In this document: piece by piece, positions 31,481 to 39,998 of the stretch | Layout of the letters: each line of letters begins with the position of its first letter | How positions within the stretch are numbered: position 1 is the first letter of the stretch | Assembly (NCBI GenBank): GCA_035535195.1 | Contig: DATLQK010000032.1 | Span: 1 to 54,457 of the forward strand | Origin: JACDAN01 sp035535195 | GTDB taxonomy: Bacteria > Actinomycetota > Thermoleophilia > Gaiellales > Gaiellaceae | Reading direction: 5' to 3' | DNA: 54,457 nt | Translations under genes and position numbers: made by a program | Notes under the pieces: generated by a model | What the model was told of the DNA's origin: nothing | Databases searched by the model: none | Seen by the model: the letters and a program-made list of their open reading frames with translations, nothing else

Positions 31481-32424
31481 AGCGCGCGGGAGGCGGACGG
31501 CCACCACTCGGCGGAGCGCCGGGTCGCGGCGTTCGAGCGCGAGTAGCTCTTTGCCGCCGACTCGTCCACCGAGAGCGTCACGGGCCCGTGGGCGATCAAG
31601 CCCGGCTCGGCGCGTTCCCGGATCAGATCGGCGAAGAAGCCGTCGACGAGCCACTCCCGGCCGGGTGCGACCGCCGCCCGGGCGCTGATGCGCACGAGGC
31701 GCTCGCCGAGCTCGTCGATCCGATCGATCCGCGGCCGGCGGATGAAGGTCGTCGGGCCCTCGGGGAGGATCCCGGCCACGGCGTCGACGATCGCCATGCC
31801 CTCGTCGCGCTCGGTGACGTAGACCTCGAGCTGGAGCTCCTTGACGCCGCTCGGCAGCACCCGCACCGACGGGATCTGCGAGTTGTGGATGTGGATCACC
31901 TCGCCGTCCAGCGTTCGCAGCCGCGTGTGGCGGAGCGAGACGTCCTCGACGATCCCCTGGAGCTCGTGCATCGGGATCTGGATCGTGTCGCCGACCGAGT
32001 ACCAGCGCTCGAGGAACATGGCGAGCCCGGCGATGATGTCCATCAGGACACGCTGGATCGCGAAGCCGGCGAGGATCAGCAGGAACGAGGCGCCGGCAAG
32101 GGCGGTGAGGCGGTCGACGCCGCCGATCAACTGCCCGACAGACAGCACGGCCGCCGTCGCGAAGCCGAGGTAGGTGACCGCCGCGCGGAAGATCGAGACT
32201 TGTGTCTCGCGGCGCTTCAGCCGCCGCATCTTCCCGGCCTGCGTGAGGTCGAGCGCGGCCGAGCGCCGGTCGTTCCAGACCAGCACCTTGAGTGCCACGA
32301 ACGCCGCGGCGCGGGCGAGCAGCCAGGCCGCCGCGAACAGCAGAACGATGACGATGGGATCGAACATGGGAGTCGCAGGCAAGCTATCGACGTGACCCCG
32401 AGTCCCGAAAGCGTTTTCAGACAC
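31477..32424 (-). CDS. Small-conductance mechanosensitive channel (MscS family)
   Basis: A 315-residue inner-membrane channel that would release solutes on osmotic downshock. Three hydrophobic segments: IVIVLLFAAAWLLARAAAFV, TYLGFATAAVLSVGQLIGG, and the pore-lining helix around LTALAGASFLLILAGFAIQR. The MscS signature ERWYSVGDTIQI follows, then GIVEDVSLRHTRLRTLDGEV and the beta and alpha/beta C-terminal domains. It starts close to, and divergent from, the epimerase gene. Confidence 0.9.
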   Translation of the reverse strand: MSENAFGTRGHVDSLPATPMFDPIVIVLLFAAAWLLARAAAFVALKVLVWNDRRSAALDLTQAGKMRRLKRRETQVSIFRAAVTYLGFATAAVLSVGQLIGGVDRLTALAGASFLLILAGFAIQRVLMDIIAGLAMFLERWYSVGDTIQIPMHELQGIVEDVSLRHTRLRTLDGEVIHIHNSQIPSVRVLPSGVKELQLEVYVTERDEGMAIVDAVAGILPEGPTTFIRRPRIDRIDELGERLVRISARAAVAPGREWLVDGFFADLIRERAEPGLIAHGPVTLSVDESAAKSYSRSNAATRRSAEWWPSASRAL

Positions 32425-32447
32425 TTTTTACAAGGGTTCACCAGACG

Positions 32448-33419
32448 GTGAAGATCCTCGTCCTCGGAGGCACGAAATTCCTGGGGCGGGCCACCGTCCA
32501 AGCGGCGCTCGCGCGCGATCACGAGCTCACGCTCTTCAACCGCGGCGAGACCAATCCGGACCTCTTCCCCGACGTCGAGCAGCTCCGCGGAGACCGCACG
32601 AAGGATCTCGCTGCACTCGCGGGCCGCGAGTGGGACGCCGTCGTCGACGCGTCGGGGTACATCCCGGCTGACGTGCGCGCCTCGGCCGAGGAGCTCCGCG
32701 AGCGCGTCGGCCGCTACCTCTTCGTCTCGAGCATCTCGGTCTACGCCGACTTCAGCTACGGCCCCACCGAGGACTCGCCGCGGTCGACGCTCGCGGAGGG
32801 GCAGCCGGAGGACGAGCTGATGCCCGAGTACGAGAACTACGGCGCGCTCAAGGCCCTCGCCGAGGAAGCCGTGACCGACCTCTACGGCGACCGCGCCCTG
32901 ATCGTGCGCCCCGGGCTGATCGTCGGGCCGCACGACCCGACCGGCCGCTTCACCTACTGGGCGCACCGGATTGCCCGCGGCGGGGAGTTCCTGATCCCGG
33001 CGCCGCCGGACGAGCTCCAGCAGTTCGTCGACGTGCGCGATCTCGGCGCCTGGATGGTGGACCTGCTCGAGCGGGGCGCATCCGGCGCCTTCAACGCGAC
33101 GCACCCCGGGACGAGCCGCGCCGAGCTCGTCGAGACCGCAACGCGGGTGTCCGGGTCGGACGCGCGGCCGGTGTGGACCGATCCCGACTGGCTCGCCGAG
33201 CAGAGCGTCGGGCAGTGGATGGAGCTCCCGCTCTGGGTCCACGGCCCCGACTCGGTCGGCATCCACCGAGCCGACGTCTCGCGCGCGGTTAACGCCGGGC
33301 TGACCTTCCGTCCGCTGGACGACGTTGTCCGCGACACCCTCGAGCAGGCGACGACGACGGAGGACGCCGGGCTCGCGCCGGAGCGGGAGCGCGAGCTCCT
33401 GGAGGCCTGGCGGACTTGA
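32448..33419 (+). CDS. NAD-dependent epimerase/dehydratase-family (extended SDR) protein
   Basis: A 323-residue extended SDR from GTG 32448. Cofactor motif KILVLGGTKFLGRATV, VVDASGYIPADV, a Ser in LFVSSISVYADFSYG, and a Tyr-Lys pair in YENYGALKALAEE stand in catalytic positions; RPGLIVGPHDPTGRF is family-typical. The closest pattern I recall is of isoflavone-reductase-like or mRNA-binding NAD-dependent epimerases. Substrate unknown. TTGA overlap with the next gene suggests cotranscription. Confidence 0.85.
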   Translation: MKILVLGGTKFLGRATVQAALARDHELTLFNRGETNPDLFPDVEQLRGDRTKDLAALAGREWDAVVDASGYIPADVRASAEELRERVGRYLFVSSISVYADFSYGPTEDSPRSTLAEGQPEDELMPEYENYGALKALAEEAVTDLYGDRALIVRPGLIVGPHDPTGRFTYWAHRIARGGEFLIPAPPDELQQFVDVRDLGAWMVDLLERGASGAFNATHPGTSRAELVETATRVSGSDARPVWTDPDWLAEQSVGQWMELPLWVHGPDSVGIHRADVSRAVNAGLTFRPLDDVVRDTLEQATTTEDAGLAPERERELLEAWRT

Positions 33420-34639
33420 AGCCTCTCCTCGTCGCCGCCGCTGCCGCCCTTCTGCTCGCCGCTCCCGCCGGCGCCGCCGTAGTCGACGATGCGGCCCAGG
33501 CGCTCCGGGGCGACCCCGTCTACGTCCACCCGGAGGCGAGGCTGATCTCGGACATGGACGCCGCGTCGCTGCGTCGACAGATCCGCACCGAGGCGAACGG
33601 TCCCCTCTTCATCGCGTTGCTTCCCGCGTCCGCCGAGGATGAGGCCGGCGGGAGCGCCACCCAGGTGGCGCTCCGGCTTGGACGCTTGGTCCGCATCTCC
33701 GGTGTCTACGCGGTGGTCGTGGGCAACGAGTTCCGCGCCGTCTCGACGGATCTCGGGTCGGGGCGCGCCGCCTTGCTCGCGACCGAGGCGTTCGAGGCGC
33801 ACCGGAACGGGGGCGTTTATCCCGTCCTCTCGGACTTCATCGGCCGCGTCGGCGAGGCCCGGCAGGGCCCGCCCACCGCGACGGGCGGATCGCGCGAGGG
33901 GTCGAGCTTCTGGCTGATCGGCCTGGTCGTCGGCGGCGCCGTCGTCGCCTGGGTCCTGTTCGCGCGGCGCCGGCGGCGGGCGCGCGAGTTGGCGGAGGTC
34001 AAGTCGGTTGCTCGAGAGGACCTCGTTGCGCTGGCAGACGACGTCAGCGGCCTCGAGGCCGACGTCGAACGGAATCCGGAGGCGAAGGAGGCCTATTCGC
34101 GCGCGCTCGCCGAGTACGACCGCGCGGACGATGCGTTCGACCGGTCGCGGTCGCCGCGCGATCTGGCCGCCGTGACGTCCGCGCTTTCCCAGGGGCGGTT
34201 CGAGATGGAGACGGCGAAGGCCCGGCTCGCCGGCAAGGAGCCGCCCGAGCAGCGCCCGCCGTGCTTCTTCGACCCGCGGCACGGGACGTCGGCGCGGGAC
34301 GTCTGGTGGGACTCGCCCTACGGCGGCCGCACGCTCGTCCCCGCCTGCGAGCCCGACGCCCTCAAGGTCGAGGCGGGCGAGGAGCCTGACGCGCGCAAGA
34401 TCCCGGTGAACGGGCGCGAGCGGCCGTACTGGGATGCGCCCTCGTACTACGGCCCCTGGGCCGGCGGGTTCTTCGGCGGGGGCCTGCTGCCCGGGCTCCT
34501 GATCGGGTCGGCCCTGGGCTCGACCTGGGGCGGCACGACCGACGCGAACGCGGCCGCCTTCGACGGCTGGGGCGGCGGCGACTTCGGCGGTGGAGATTTC
34601 GGCGGCGGCGGCGATTTCGGCGGCGGCGGGGACTTCTAG
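33416..34639 (+). CDS. Signal-peptide-bearing membrane protein with Gly-Asp-Phe repeat tail
   Basis: A 407-residue protein from TTG 33416 (TTGA overlap). It has a signal peptide (KPLLVAAAAALLLAAPAGA), an extracytoplasmic domain of about 130 residues resembling the TPM-type fold (VALRLGRLVRISGVYAVVVG), one membrane helix (FWLIGLVVGGAVVAWVLF) and a basic stop-transfer. A coiled helical domain follows, then two Cys about 50 residues apart (PPCFFDPRHG and LVPACEPD). The end is a hydrophobic Gly-rich part and the repeated GGGDF tail at 34575-34636. Similar Gly-rich tails occur on TPM-domain proteins. Function unknown. Confidence 0.65.
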   Translation: MKPLLVAAAAALLLAAPAGAAVVDDAAQALRGDPVYVHPEARLISDMDAASLRRQIRTEANGPLFIALLPASAEDEAGGSATQVALRLGRLVRISGVYAVVVGNEFRAVSTDLGSGRAALLATEAFEAHRNGGVYPVLSDFIGRVGEARQGPPTATGGSREGSSFWLIGLVVGGAVVAWVLFARRRRRARELAEVKSVAREDLVALADDVSGLEADVERNPEAKEAYSRALAEYDRADDAFDRSRSPRDLAAVTSALSQGRFEMETAKARLAGKEPPEQRPPCFFDPRHGTSARDVWWDSPYGGRTLVPACEPDALKVEAGEEPDARKIPVNGRERPYWDAPSYYGPWAGGFFGGGLLPGLLIGSALGSTWGGTTDANAAAFDGWGGGDFGGGDFGGGGDFGGGGDF

Positions 34640-37485
34640 GCCGCGACGGCGGTGAGCGCCGACGCGGCCGCGCGGACCATCGCTGGCAGTTCCTCGTCCG
34701 GCAGGGCGCGTCCTGCGGCGAGGTCGTGCTCCCCGATTCCGCTGACGAAGCGCTCGTAGCGCGCCCGGTCGTCGGTCTCCATCGGCCGCTCGGCCTCCGC
34801 GTCGAGCCGCTCGAAGGCGCCCCAGAGGGTGCCGGCGAGCTCCGAGCGCTCGCGCGCGGCTGCGACGGCGGCCAGGCCGCCGAGCATGTACGCCACCTCG
34901 AGGGTCGAGCCCGCCTTGATCATCGTCGGCTGCGCCTCGACGAACCGCGCCAGCGCCCCCGCGACGTCGCCGCGGTCGAGCGCTAGGTCGCCGAGCGAGT
35001 GAATGCAGCCTGCGACGCCGACGAGGTCACCGGCCAGGCCGTACTGCTGGGCCGCCTCTGCTAGCAGCTGCTCGGCTCGCTCCAGGTCGCCTTCGCGCGC
35101 CGCGTAGTAGGCGAGAAACGTCATCCGGCCTCCGGCCGGCGCATGCTCCCCGAGGCGCAGGAAGAGTTCCATGCTCTCCTCGAGCAGCGCCTGCGCCTCC
35201 TGCCAACTTCCCTGCTCGGCCAGCAGGTGGCCGAGGCCGTGAAGGGCCCAGGCGAGCCTCATGTCGTCCCCTGCTGCTCGCGCAAGGTCGAGGCCCGCAC
35301 GGAACCACGGCTCGGCGCGGTCGACCTCGCCCGCCTCGATTGCTGAGCGTCCGGCCAGTGTGAATGCGCCTGCCAGTACCGGTGCGTCCACGTCGCCGTC
35401 GAGGTCGAGGAGCGGCTCGAGCCAGCGGACCGCCTCGCGCTGGTGCATCCCCCGGATCCAGAACGGCTCGAGCGCCTCCGCCAAGGTCAGGCCGAGGCGC
35501 GCGTCCGACACCTCGACCGCGAACGCGAGCGCCGCGCGGAAATTGTCGAGATCCAGCGCCAGCCGGTCGAGCATGGGCTTCTCCTCCGGGCCGCGCGCGT
35601 ACTGCCGTGCCTGCTGCGCGACCTCGAGCATGTGCTCCGCGAGGCGGCGTCGGGTCACGTCGAGCTCCCCGCTCTCCGCGAGGCGGGCGGCCGCGAACTC
35701 CCGAACGGTCTGGAGCATGAAGAAGCGGTCGCCGTCGGCGCGCACGAGCCCGGCCTCGGTCAGCGCGAGGAGGTCGGCGGGGTCGGCGCCGCAGACGTCC
35801 GCGGCTGCCTCTGCGGACCAGCCGCCGCGAAAGGCCGCGAGCCGCGCCAGGAGCACTTGCTGCGCCTCGTCCAACAGGTCGTAACTCCACGCGATGGCGG
35901 CCGTGAGCGTCCGCTGGCGGGCGGGGCCGTCGCGGCGTCCGCCGAGCTCGGGGAGCTGATCCTCGAGCCGGTCGGCAAGCCTGGCGGGAGTGGTCCCGCG
36001 AGCACGGGCGGCGGCGAGCTCGAGCCCGAGCGGCAGCCGGTCGAGCCGGTCGCAGATCCGGCGGACCGGCTTTCCGTCCGCGAAGCGCGGGTTCACCTCC
36101 CGGGCGCGCTGGAGGAAGAGGCTGGCGGCATCGTCCGGCGCCAGCGGCTCGACTCGGTACCGGCGCTCGCGCGGAAGGCGGAGCGGAACCCTGCTCGTCA
36201 CGATCACCGCGAGCGAAGGAGCGGACGAGGTCAGCTCGACCAGAGCGGGTGCGGCGTCGAGGAGGTGCTCGAAGTTGTCGAGCACGAGGAGCAGCCGACG
36301 CGCGCCCAGGCGGCCGGCCAGCTCATCCGCGTCCTTCAGAGCGAGCGTCGCCGCGATCGCCGCCGGCACGAGCGCCGGATCCCGGAGAGGCGAGAGGTCG
36401 ACGAGGTACACGCCGTCCGGGAACTCATCCACCAGGCCGGCGGCGACCTCGGTCGCGAGACGCGTCTTGCCACTGCCCCCGGCGCCCGTCAGCGTGACGA
36501 CACGCCCGGAGCGGACGAGACCGCGGAGCTCCTCCAGCTCGCGATCGCGGCCCACGAGCGCCGTCTCGGGCACCGGCAGGTTCGAGTTCGGCGGCTCCCG
36601 GTCGGGCGTGTGCGTCTCGTGGAGCAGGGCAAGAAAGCGTTCCGCCGGCGGTGTCAGCGGGATGCCGCCGGTCCTCACGACCGAGATCGTGCGAACCAGC
36701 CGCCAGCGCGGCACGTCGAGGATGACCAGGCGGCCGGCCTCCAGCTCGAGGTCGAGCGCGAGCCGGCTGATCGCGGCGATGCCGGCGCCCCGGGCGACCG
36801 CCAGCTTGACCGCCTCCCACGAGGGCAGCTCGAGCGTGCCTACGGCGTGCAGGCCCAGCTCCCAGCGCGCCGTCTCGACAGCGGCGCGCGTCGCCGAGCC
36901 CTCCTCGCGCGAGACCCAGGTCAGCCCTTCGAGCTCCTTCGGGCGCAGGCGGCGGCCGCCCAAAGCGGGCGGCCCCACGAGCACCACCTCGTCGTCGATC
37001 AGCGGGTCGCTGTCGAGCTCGGGCGGAACCGTCAGCCCGCCGACTACGGCCAGCTCCGCGCGGTGCGAGCGGACGAGTTCGAGGGCTCCCGCCGACGTCG
37101 CTTCCTCGAACTCGATCTCGACGCCCGGGTGCCGTTCCCCGAAACGCGCCAGCACCTCCGGCAGCACGTACGTGCCCGGCACGCCGGAGGCCGCGATCGA
37201 GAGCGTGCCCGTCTCGGCCTCCTCACCTGCAGCAAGCGCCCGGCGGCCGTTCGCTAGGAGCGCCTCGGCACGCAGCACGAACTCAGCGAGGACCTCGCCC
37301 GCGGGCGTCAAGGTTGCGCCTTCACGGCCCCGGGTGACGAGACGGCTGCCGAGCTCTCGCTCGAGCGACGCGAGATGCTTCGACACCGCCGGCTGGCTGA
37401 CGTACAGCTCCTCGGCGGCGCGCGACAACGAGCCGCGGCGCGCGATCGCCGCGAACGCCCGCAACCTCGCCTCGAGTTGCATCAC
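34636..37485 (-). CDS. LysR-type regulator fused to a STAND (NB-ARC) ATPase and TPR domain
   Basis: A 949-residue single frame. Residues 1-60 are a LysR HTH (FAAIARRGSLSRAAEELYVS, then QPAVSKHLASLERELGSRLV). Residues about 90-295 are the LysR effector domain (ASGVPGTYVLPEVLARFGER onward). A linker leads to LVGRDRELEELRGLV, Walker A GAGGSGKTRLATE (K340), Walker B LLLVLDNFEHLLD, VIVTSRVPLRLP and GLELAAARARG as in AfsR/MalT-like STAND ATPases. A helical TPR region (RMTFLAYYAAREGDLERAEQ and others) completes it. LysR plus STAND in one protein is unusual. ATG 37482 is preceded at eight bases by TATAAC on the minus strand. Divergent from the beta-propeller gene, its likely target. Confidence 0.9.
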   Translation of the reverse strand: MMQLEARLRAFAAIARRGSLSRAAEELYVSQPAVSKHLASLERELGSRLVTRGREGATLTPAGEVLAEFVLRAEALLANGRRALAAGEEAETGTLSIAASGVPGTYVLPEVLARFGERHPGVEIEFEEATSAGALELVRSHRAELAVVGGLTVPPELDSDPLIDDEVVLVGPPALGGRRLRPKELEGLTWVSREEGSATRAAVETARWELGLHAVGTLELPSWEAVKLAVARGAGIAAISRLALDLELEAGRLVILDVPRWRLVRTISVVRTGGIPLTPPAERFLALLHETHTPDREPPNSNLPVPETALVGRDRELEELRGLVRSGRVVTLTGAGGSGKTRLATEVAAGLVDEFPDGVYLVDLSPLRDPALVPAAIAATLALKDADELAGRLGARRLLLVLDNFEHLLDAAPALVELTSSAPSLAVIVTSRVPLRLPRERRYRVEPLAPDDAASLFLQRAREVNPRFADGKPVRRICDRLDRLPLGLELAAARARGTTPARLADRLEDQLPELGGRRDGPARQRTLTAAIAWSYDLLDEAQQVLLARLAAFRGGWSAEAAADVCGADPADLLALTEAGLVRADGDRFFMLQTVREFAAARLAESGELDVTRRRLAEHMLEVAQQARQYARGPEEKPMLDRLALDLDNFRAALAFAVEVSDARLGLTLAEALEPFWIRGMHQREAVRWLEPLLDLDGDVDAPVLAGAFTLAGRSAIEAGEVDRAEPWFRAGLDLARAAGDDMRLAWALHGLGHLLAEQGSWQEAQALLEESMELFLRLGEHAPAGGRMTFLAYYAAREGDLERAEQLLAEAAQQYGLAGDLVGVAGCIHSLGDLALDRGDVAGALARFVEAQPTMIKAGSTLEVAYMLGGLAAVAAARERSELAGTLWGAFERLDAEAERPMETDDRARYERFVSGIGEHDLAAGRALPDEELPAMVRAAASALTAVAA

Positions 37486-37615
37486 CTGAAGTTATAGAAG
37501 ACGCACGAAAGATGTATTTGAGTTCCGACTCCGTCGGGCGTACCGTCGAAGGCGAGCTCGAAACGGCGGCGAACTCGCACGGCCGCCGAGAGCGCTACCG
37601 CAGGAGGTATCCACC

Positions 37616-38671
37616 ATGCGCAGGCACAGCTGTGCTGCGATCCTCGTCACGCTCGCCGGCCTGCTCGCGATCGGGCTGACGGCCTCGCTCGCCGGGGCCG
37701 GCGCACGGGATCGCCTGACCAACGTCCACGGAACGGTGTGGGTTGCGAACCGGGGCGCCCATACGATCCGCGGCTTCGACTCGTCCACCGGCGACGTCGT
37801 CTCCACCGTTGCGATGAGCGGCAACTCGCAACCCGGTGACCTCGCCTTTGCCCGCGGCAAGCTCTACGTCGCGGAGGAGTTCGGGACACCGCCGGCAATC
37901 GCGATCGTCGATCCCCGATCCGGCACGGTCTTGAAGCGGATCGAGCTGCCGCCGGGTTCACGCCCCCATCACGTCCATGCGAGCCGGGGCGGCAGGCTCG
38001 TAGCGTTCGGCCTCTACGGGACGGACACCGTGGCGGTCGTCGACACCTGCTCGGATGAGCTGCTGGGACGCTGGGACATCAATCCCGACACCGTGGCCGG
38101 GCGGGCGCACGCGGCGGTCTTCTCGCCGGACGGACGTGTCCTCTATGTCGCGAGCGACGCGTCGAACGAGATCGTCGCCCTCGACCCGCGCTCGGGCGAG
38201 ATCCTCTGGCGCCTGAACGTCCCGGGCGCGCACGAGCTCGCCGTCACGCGCGACGGCCGGACCGCCTACGTCAGCCGCAGGACAGCCAATCGCCTCGCCG
38301 TAATCGACCTGACCGAGCACGCAGCCTACACCGACGTGCTCGAGCTCGGGTTGCCGGACACGCTGCGCCTGTCCCGCGGCGACCGGCAGCTGACCGTCGG
38401 CCTACGAACGACGCCGGCGCAGCTCGCCGTTGTCGACACGAAGTCGTTGACCTATGCGCTCGTGCGGATCGGGCCGCCGCTCGAGACCACCACCGTGGCG
38501 GGACATCAGTGGACGTCCCGCAATGGGCGCTACACGTTCGCCGCCTACGAGGGGGGATCGAGCCCGGGCATCGCCGTGATCGACCACCGGGACGGGAATG
38601 CGATCGTCGGAACGCTTCCCTATCCGGGGCGGCCGCACGGCGTCGACCTGGCTCGCGACCAGCTGCGGTAG
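37616..38671 (+). CDS. Secreted YVTN/YncE-like beta-propeller protein
   Basis: A 351-residue exported protein. A signal peptide (MRRHSCAAILVTLAGLLAIG through ASLAGAGA) is followed by seven or so propeller blades with repeating patterns: VWVANRGAHTIRGFDSSTGD, LYVAEEFGTPPAIAIVDPRS, VLYVASDASNEIVALDPRSG, AYVSRRTANRLAVIDL. No catalytic motif. It has a strong Shine-Dalgarno AGGAGG about eight bases before the ATG. The 130-base upstream gap is shared with the divergent LysR-STAND gene. Probably an extracytoplasmic binding or sensing protein. Confidence 0.82.
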   Translation: MRRHSCAAILVTLAGLLAIGLTASLAGAGARDRLTNVHGTVWVANRGAHTIRGFDSSTGDVVSTVAMSGNSQPGDLAFARGKLYVAEEFGTPPAIAIVDPRSGTVLKRIELPPGSRPHHVHASRGGRLVAFGLYGTDTVAVVDTCSDELLGRWDINPDTVAGRAHAAVFSPDGRVLYVASDASNEIVALDPRSGEILWRLNVPGAHELAVTRDGRTAYVSRRTANRLAVIDLTEHAAYTDVLELGLPDTLRLSRGDRQLTVGLRTTPAQLAVVDTKSLTYALVRIGPPLETTTVAGHQWTSRNGRYTFAAYEGGSSPGIAVIDHRDGNAIVGTLPYPGRPHGVDLARDQLR

Positions 38672-38713
38672 CGCAGCCGGCGGGAGGGCGGCGGCGCCCC
38701 CCACCCGCCGCGT

Positions 38714-39574
38714 CTACTCGTATGCGGCGCGGGCGCGCTCCCAGCGCTCGTCGTCGCGCCGGATGCGGTCCGGGTTCACACCTCGCGCGTCCGCGAGCGC
38801 CAGAGTGAGGAGCTGGAAGCGGACGATGTCCACGACCGGGTGGCGCGTCGGGACGAACTCGACGTCGCAGCCGAGCTCGCGGAGCGCGGCAATCGCCTCG
38901 CGGGCGCGCTCGGCCGCGCGCCCCTCTCCCTCAAGGACGAAGCAACGGACGGACTCGTCGACAGCGGCGAGGTAGCCGTGGAGCAGCTGCTCGGTGTGGT
39001 GCCACTCGGCCGCGACGAAGGCGCCCTCGCGGAGCTTGAGCGCTGCCTCCTGCGCCGTCGGCCAGGCCCGGCCGGCGCCCGCAACGAGAAACCGCTCGTG
39101 ATCCGTGGCCAGTGCCGGACGCTCGAGCTCCTGCTCCACGAGCTCGGGCAGTTCCGCGATGTCCTGGCCGTTCAGCGCGGCGATCCCCGCGACGGCGCAC
39201 GTATAGCTGGCGGTATGGCACCAGCTCTCCTCGACGGCCGGAGTGACGACGACCACGTGGTCGGCCTCGTCCGCAATCGCGCTCTCGGCCTTGCCGGTGA
39301 TCAGCCAGGTCGGGCCCTGCCAGGCGCGGACCGCTTCCAGCGTCAGCGGCGTGTCACCTTCGTGGCTGACGGCGACGAGGAGGTCGGCGTCCCGCTCCGG
39401 CCGGAGCACCAGCTCGAGGGCGTGGACCGCGTCGCCGCCCGTCTGCGCCGCGTGGAACGAGGTCCCGCAGCCGGTGAAGAGGAGCTTCCCCTCCGGGAAT
39501 CGGCCCGCGGTCGGCACCTGGCGCAGCCAGTCCGGCTGGGCGAAGAGCGCAGCTCTGGTCTTCTCTCCGGGCAT
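38714..39574 (-). CDS. SIS-domain sugar-phosphate isomerase-like protein
   Basis: A 286-residue protein with tandem SIS domains like the isomerase half of GlmS, without a glutaminase domain. LLFTGCGTSFHAAQTGGDAV and VSHEGDTPLTLEAVRAW form the first site; FLVAGAGRAWPTAQEAALKL and EWHHTEQLLHGYL the second. It could act on aminosugar phosphates (AgaS or FrlB type). ATG 39574 was chosen. Longer frames run into the divergent thioesterase gene, whose start is only 25 bases away. Confidence 0.82.
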   Translation of the reverse strand: MPGEKTRAALFAQPDWLRQVPTAGRFPEGKLLFTGCGTSFHAAQTGGDAVHALELVLRPERDADLLVAVSHEGDTPLTLEAVRAWQGPTWLITGKAESAIADEADHVVVVTPAVEESWCHTASYTCAVAGIAALNGQDIAELPELVEQELERPALATDHERFLVAGAGRAWPTAQEAALKLREGAFVAAEWHHTEQLLHGYLAAVDESVRCFVLEGEGRAAERAREAIAALRELGCDVEFVPTRHPVVDIVRFQLLTLALADARGVNPDRIRRDDERWERARAAYE

Positions 39575-39599
39575 TGAGGCGTCTAATACCATCCCGGCG

Positions 39600-39998
39600 G
39601 TGGAGGGCTTCGACTTCGTCCACCGTGAGTCGGTGCGGTTCCGCGACCTGGACGCGATGGGGCATGTGAACAACGCGGTCTTCATGACCTACATGGAGGC
39701 CGCGCGGATCGCCTACCTCGAGGCGCTCGGCGCCGGCCAGCACCCGCTGCAGTGGCTGATCCTCGCCCGGGCCGAGGTCGACTTCCGATCGCCGATTGCC
39801 ATGGGCGAGACCATCGAGGTGGGCGTGCGGACCCCGAGGATCGGGACGAAGAGCTTCGACCTGGAGGAACAGGTTCGAGCCGACGGCCGGCTCGCCGCCG
39901 AGGGCAGGTTCGTCCTCGTCGCCTACGACTACGAGACATCCAGCTCGCGCGAGCTTCCCGCCGACTGGCGCGAGCTGCTGGAGGGAGTGCCTGTCTGA
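39600..39998 (+). CDS. Acyl-CoA thioesterase, 4-hydroxybenzoyl-CoA type hotdog
   Basis: A 132-residue hotdog thioesterase. RFRDLDAMGHVNNAVFMTYM is the active-site signature with the catalytic Asp, followed by EAARIAYLEALG and the LARAEVDFRSPIAMGE strand. It hydrolyses acyl-CoA, exact chain unknown. Start GTG 39600; TAATAC at 39584-39589 lies ten bases upstream with no Shine-Dalgarno, suggesting a leaderless transcript. The TGA touches the M16 peptidase ATG (TGATG). Confidence 0.9.
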   Translation: MEGFDFVHRESVRFRDLDAMGHVNNAVFMTYMEAARIAYLEALGAGQHPLQWLILARAEVDFRSPIAMGETIEVGVRTPRIGTKSFDLEEQVRADGRLAAEGRFVLVAYDYETSSSRELPADWRELLEGVPV

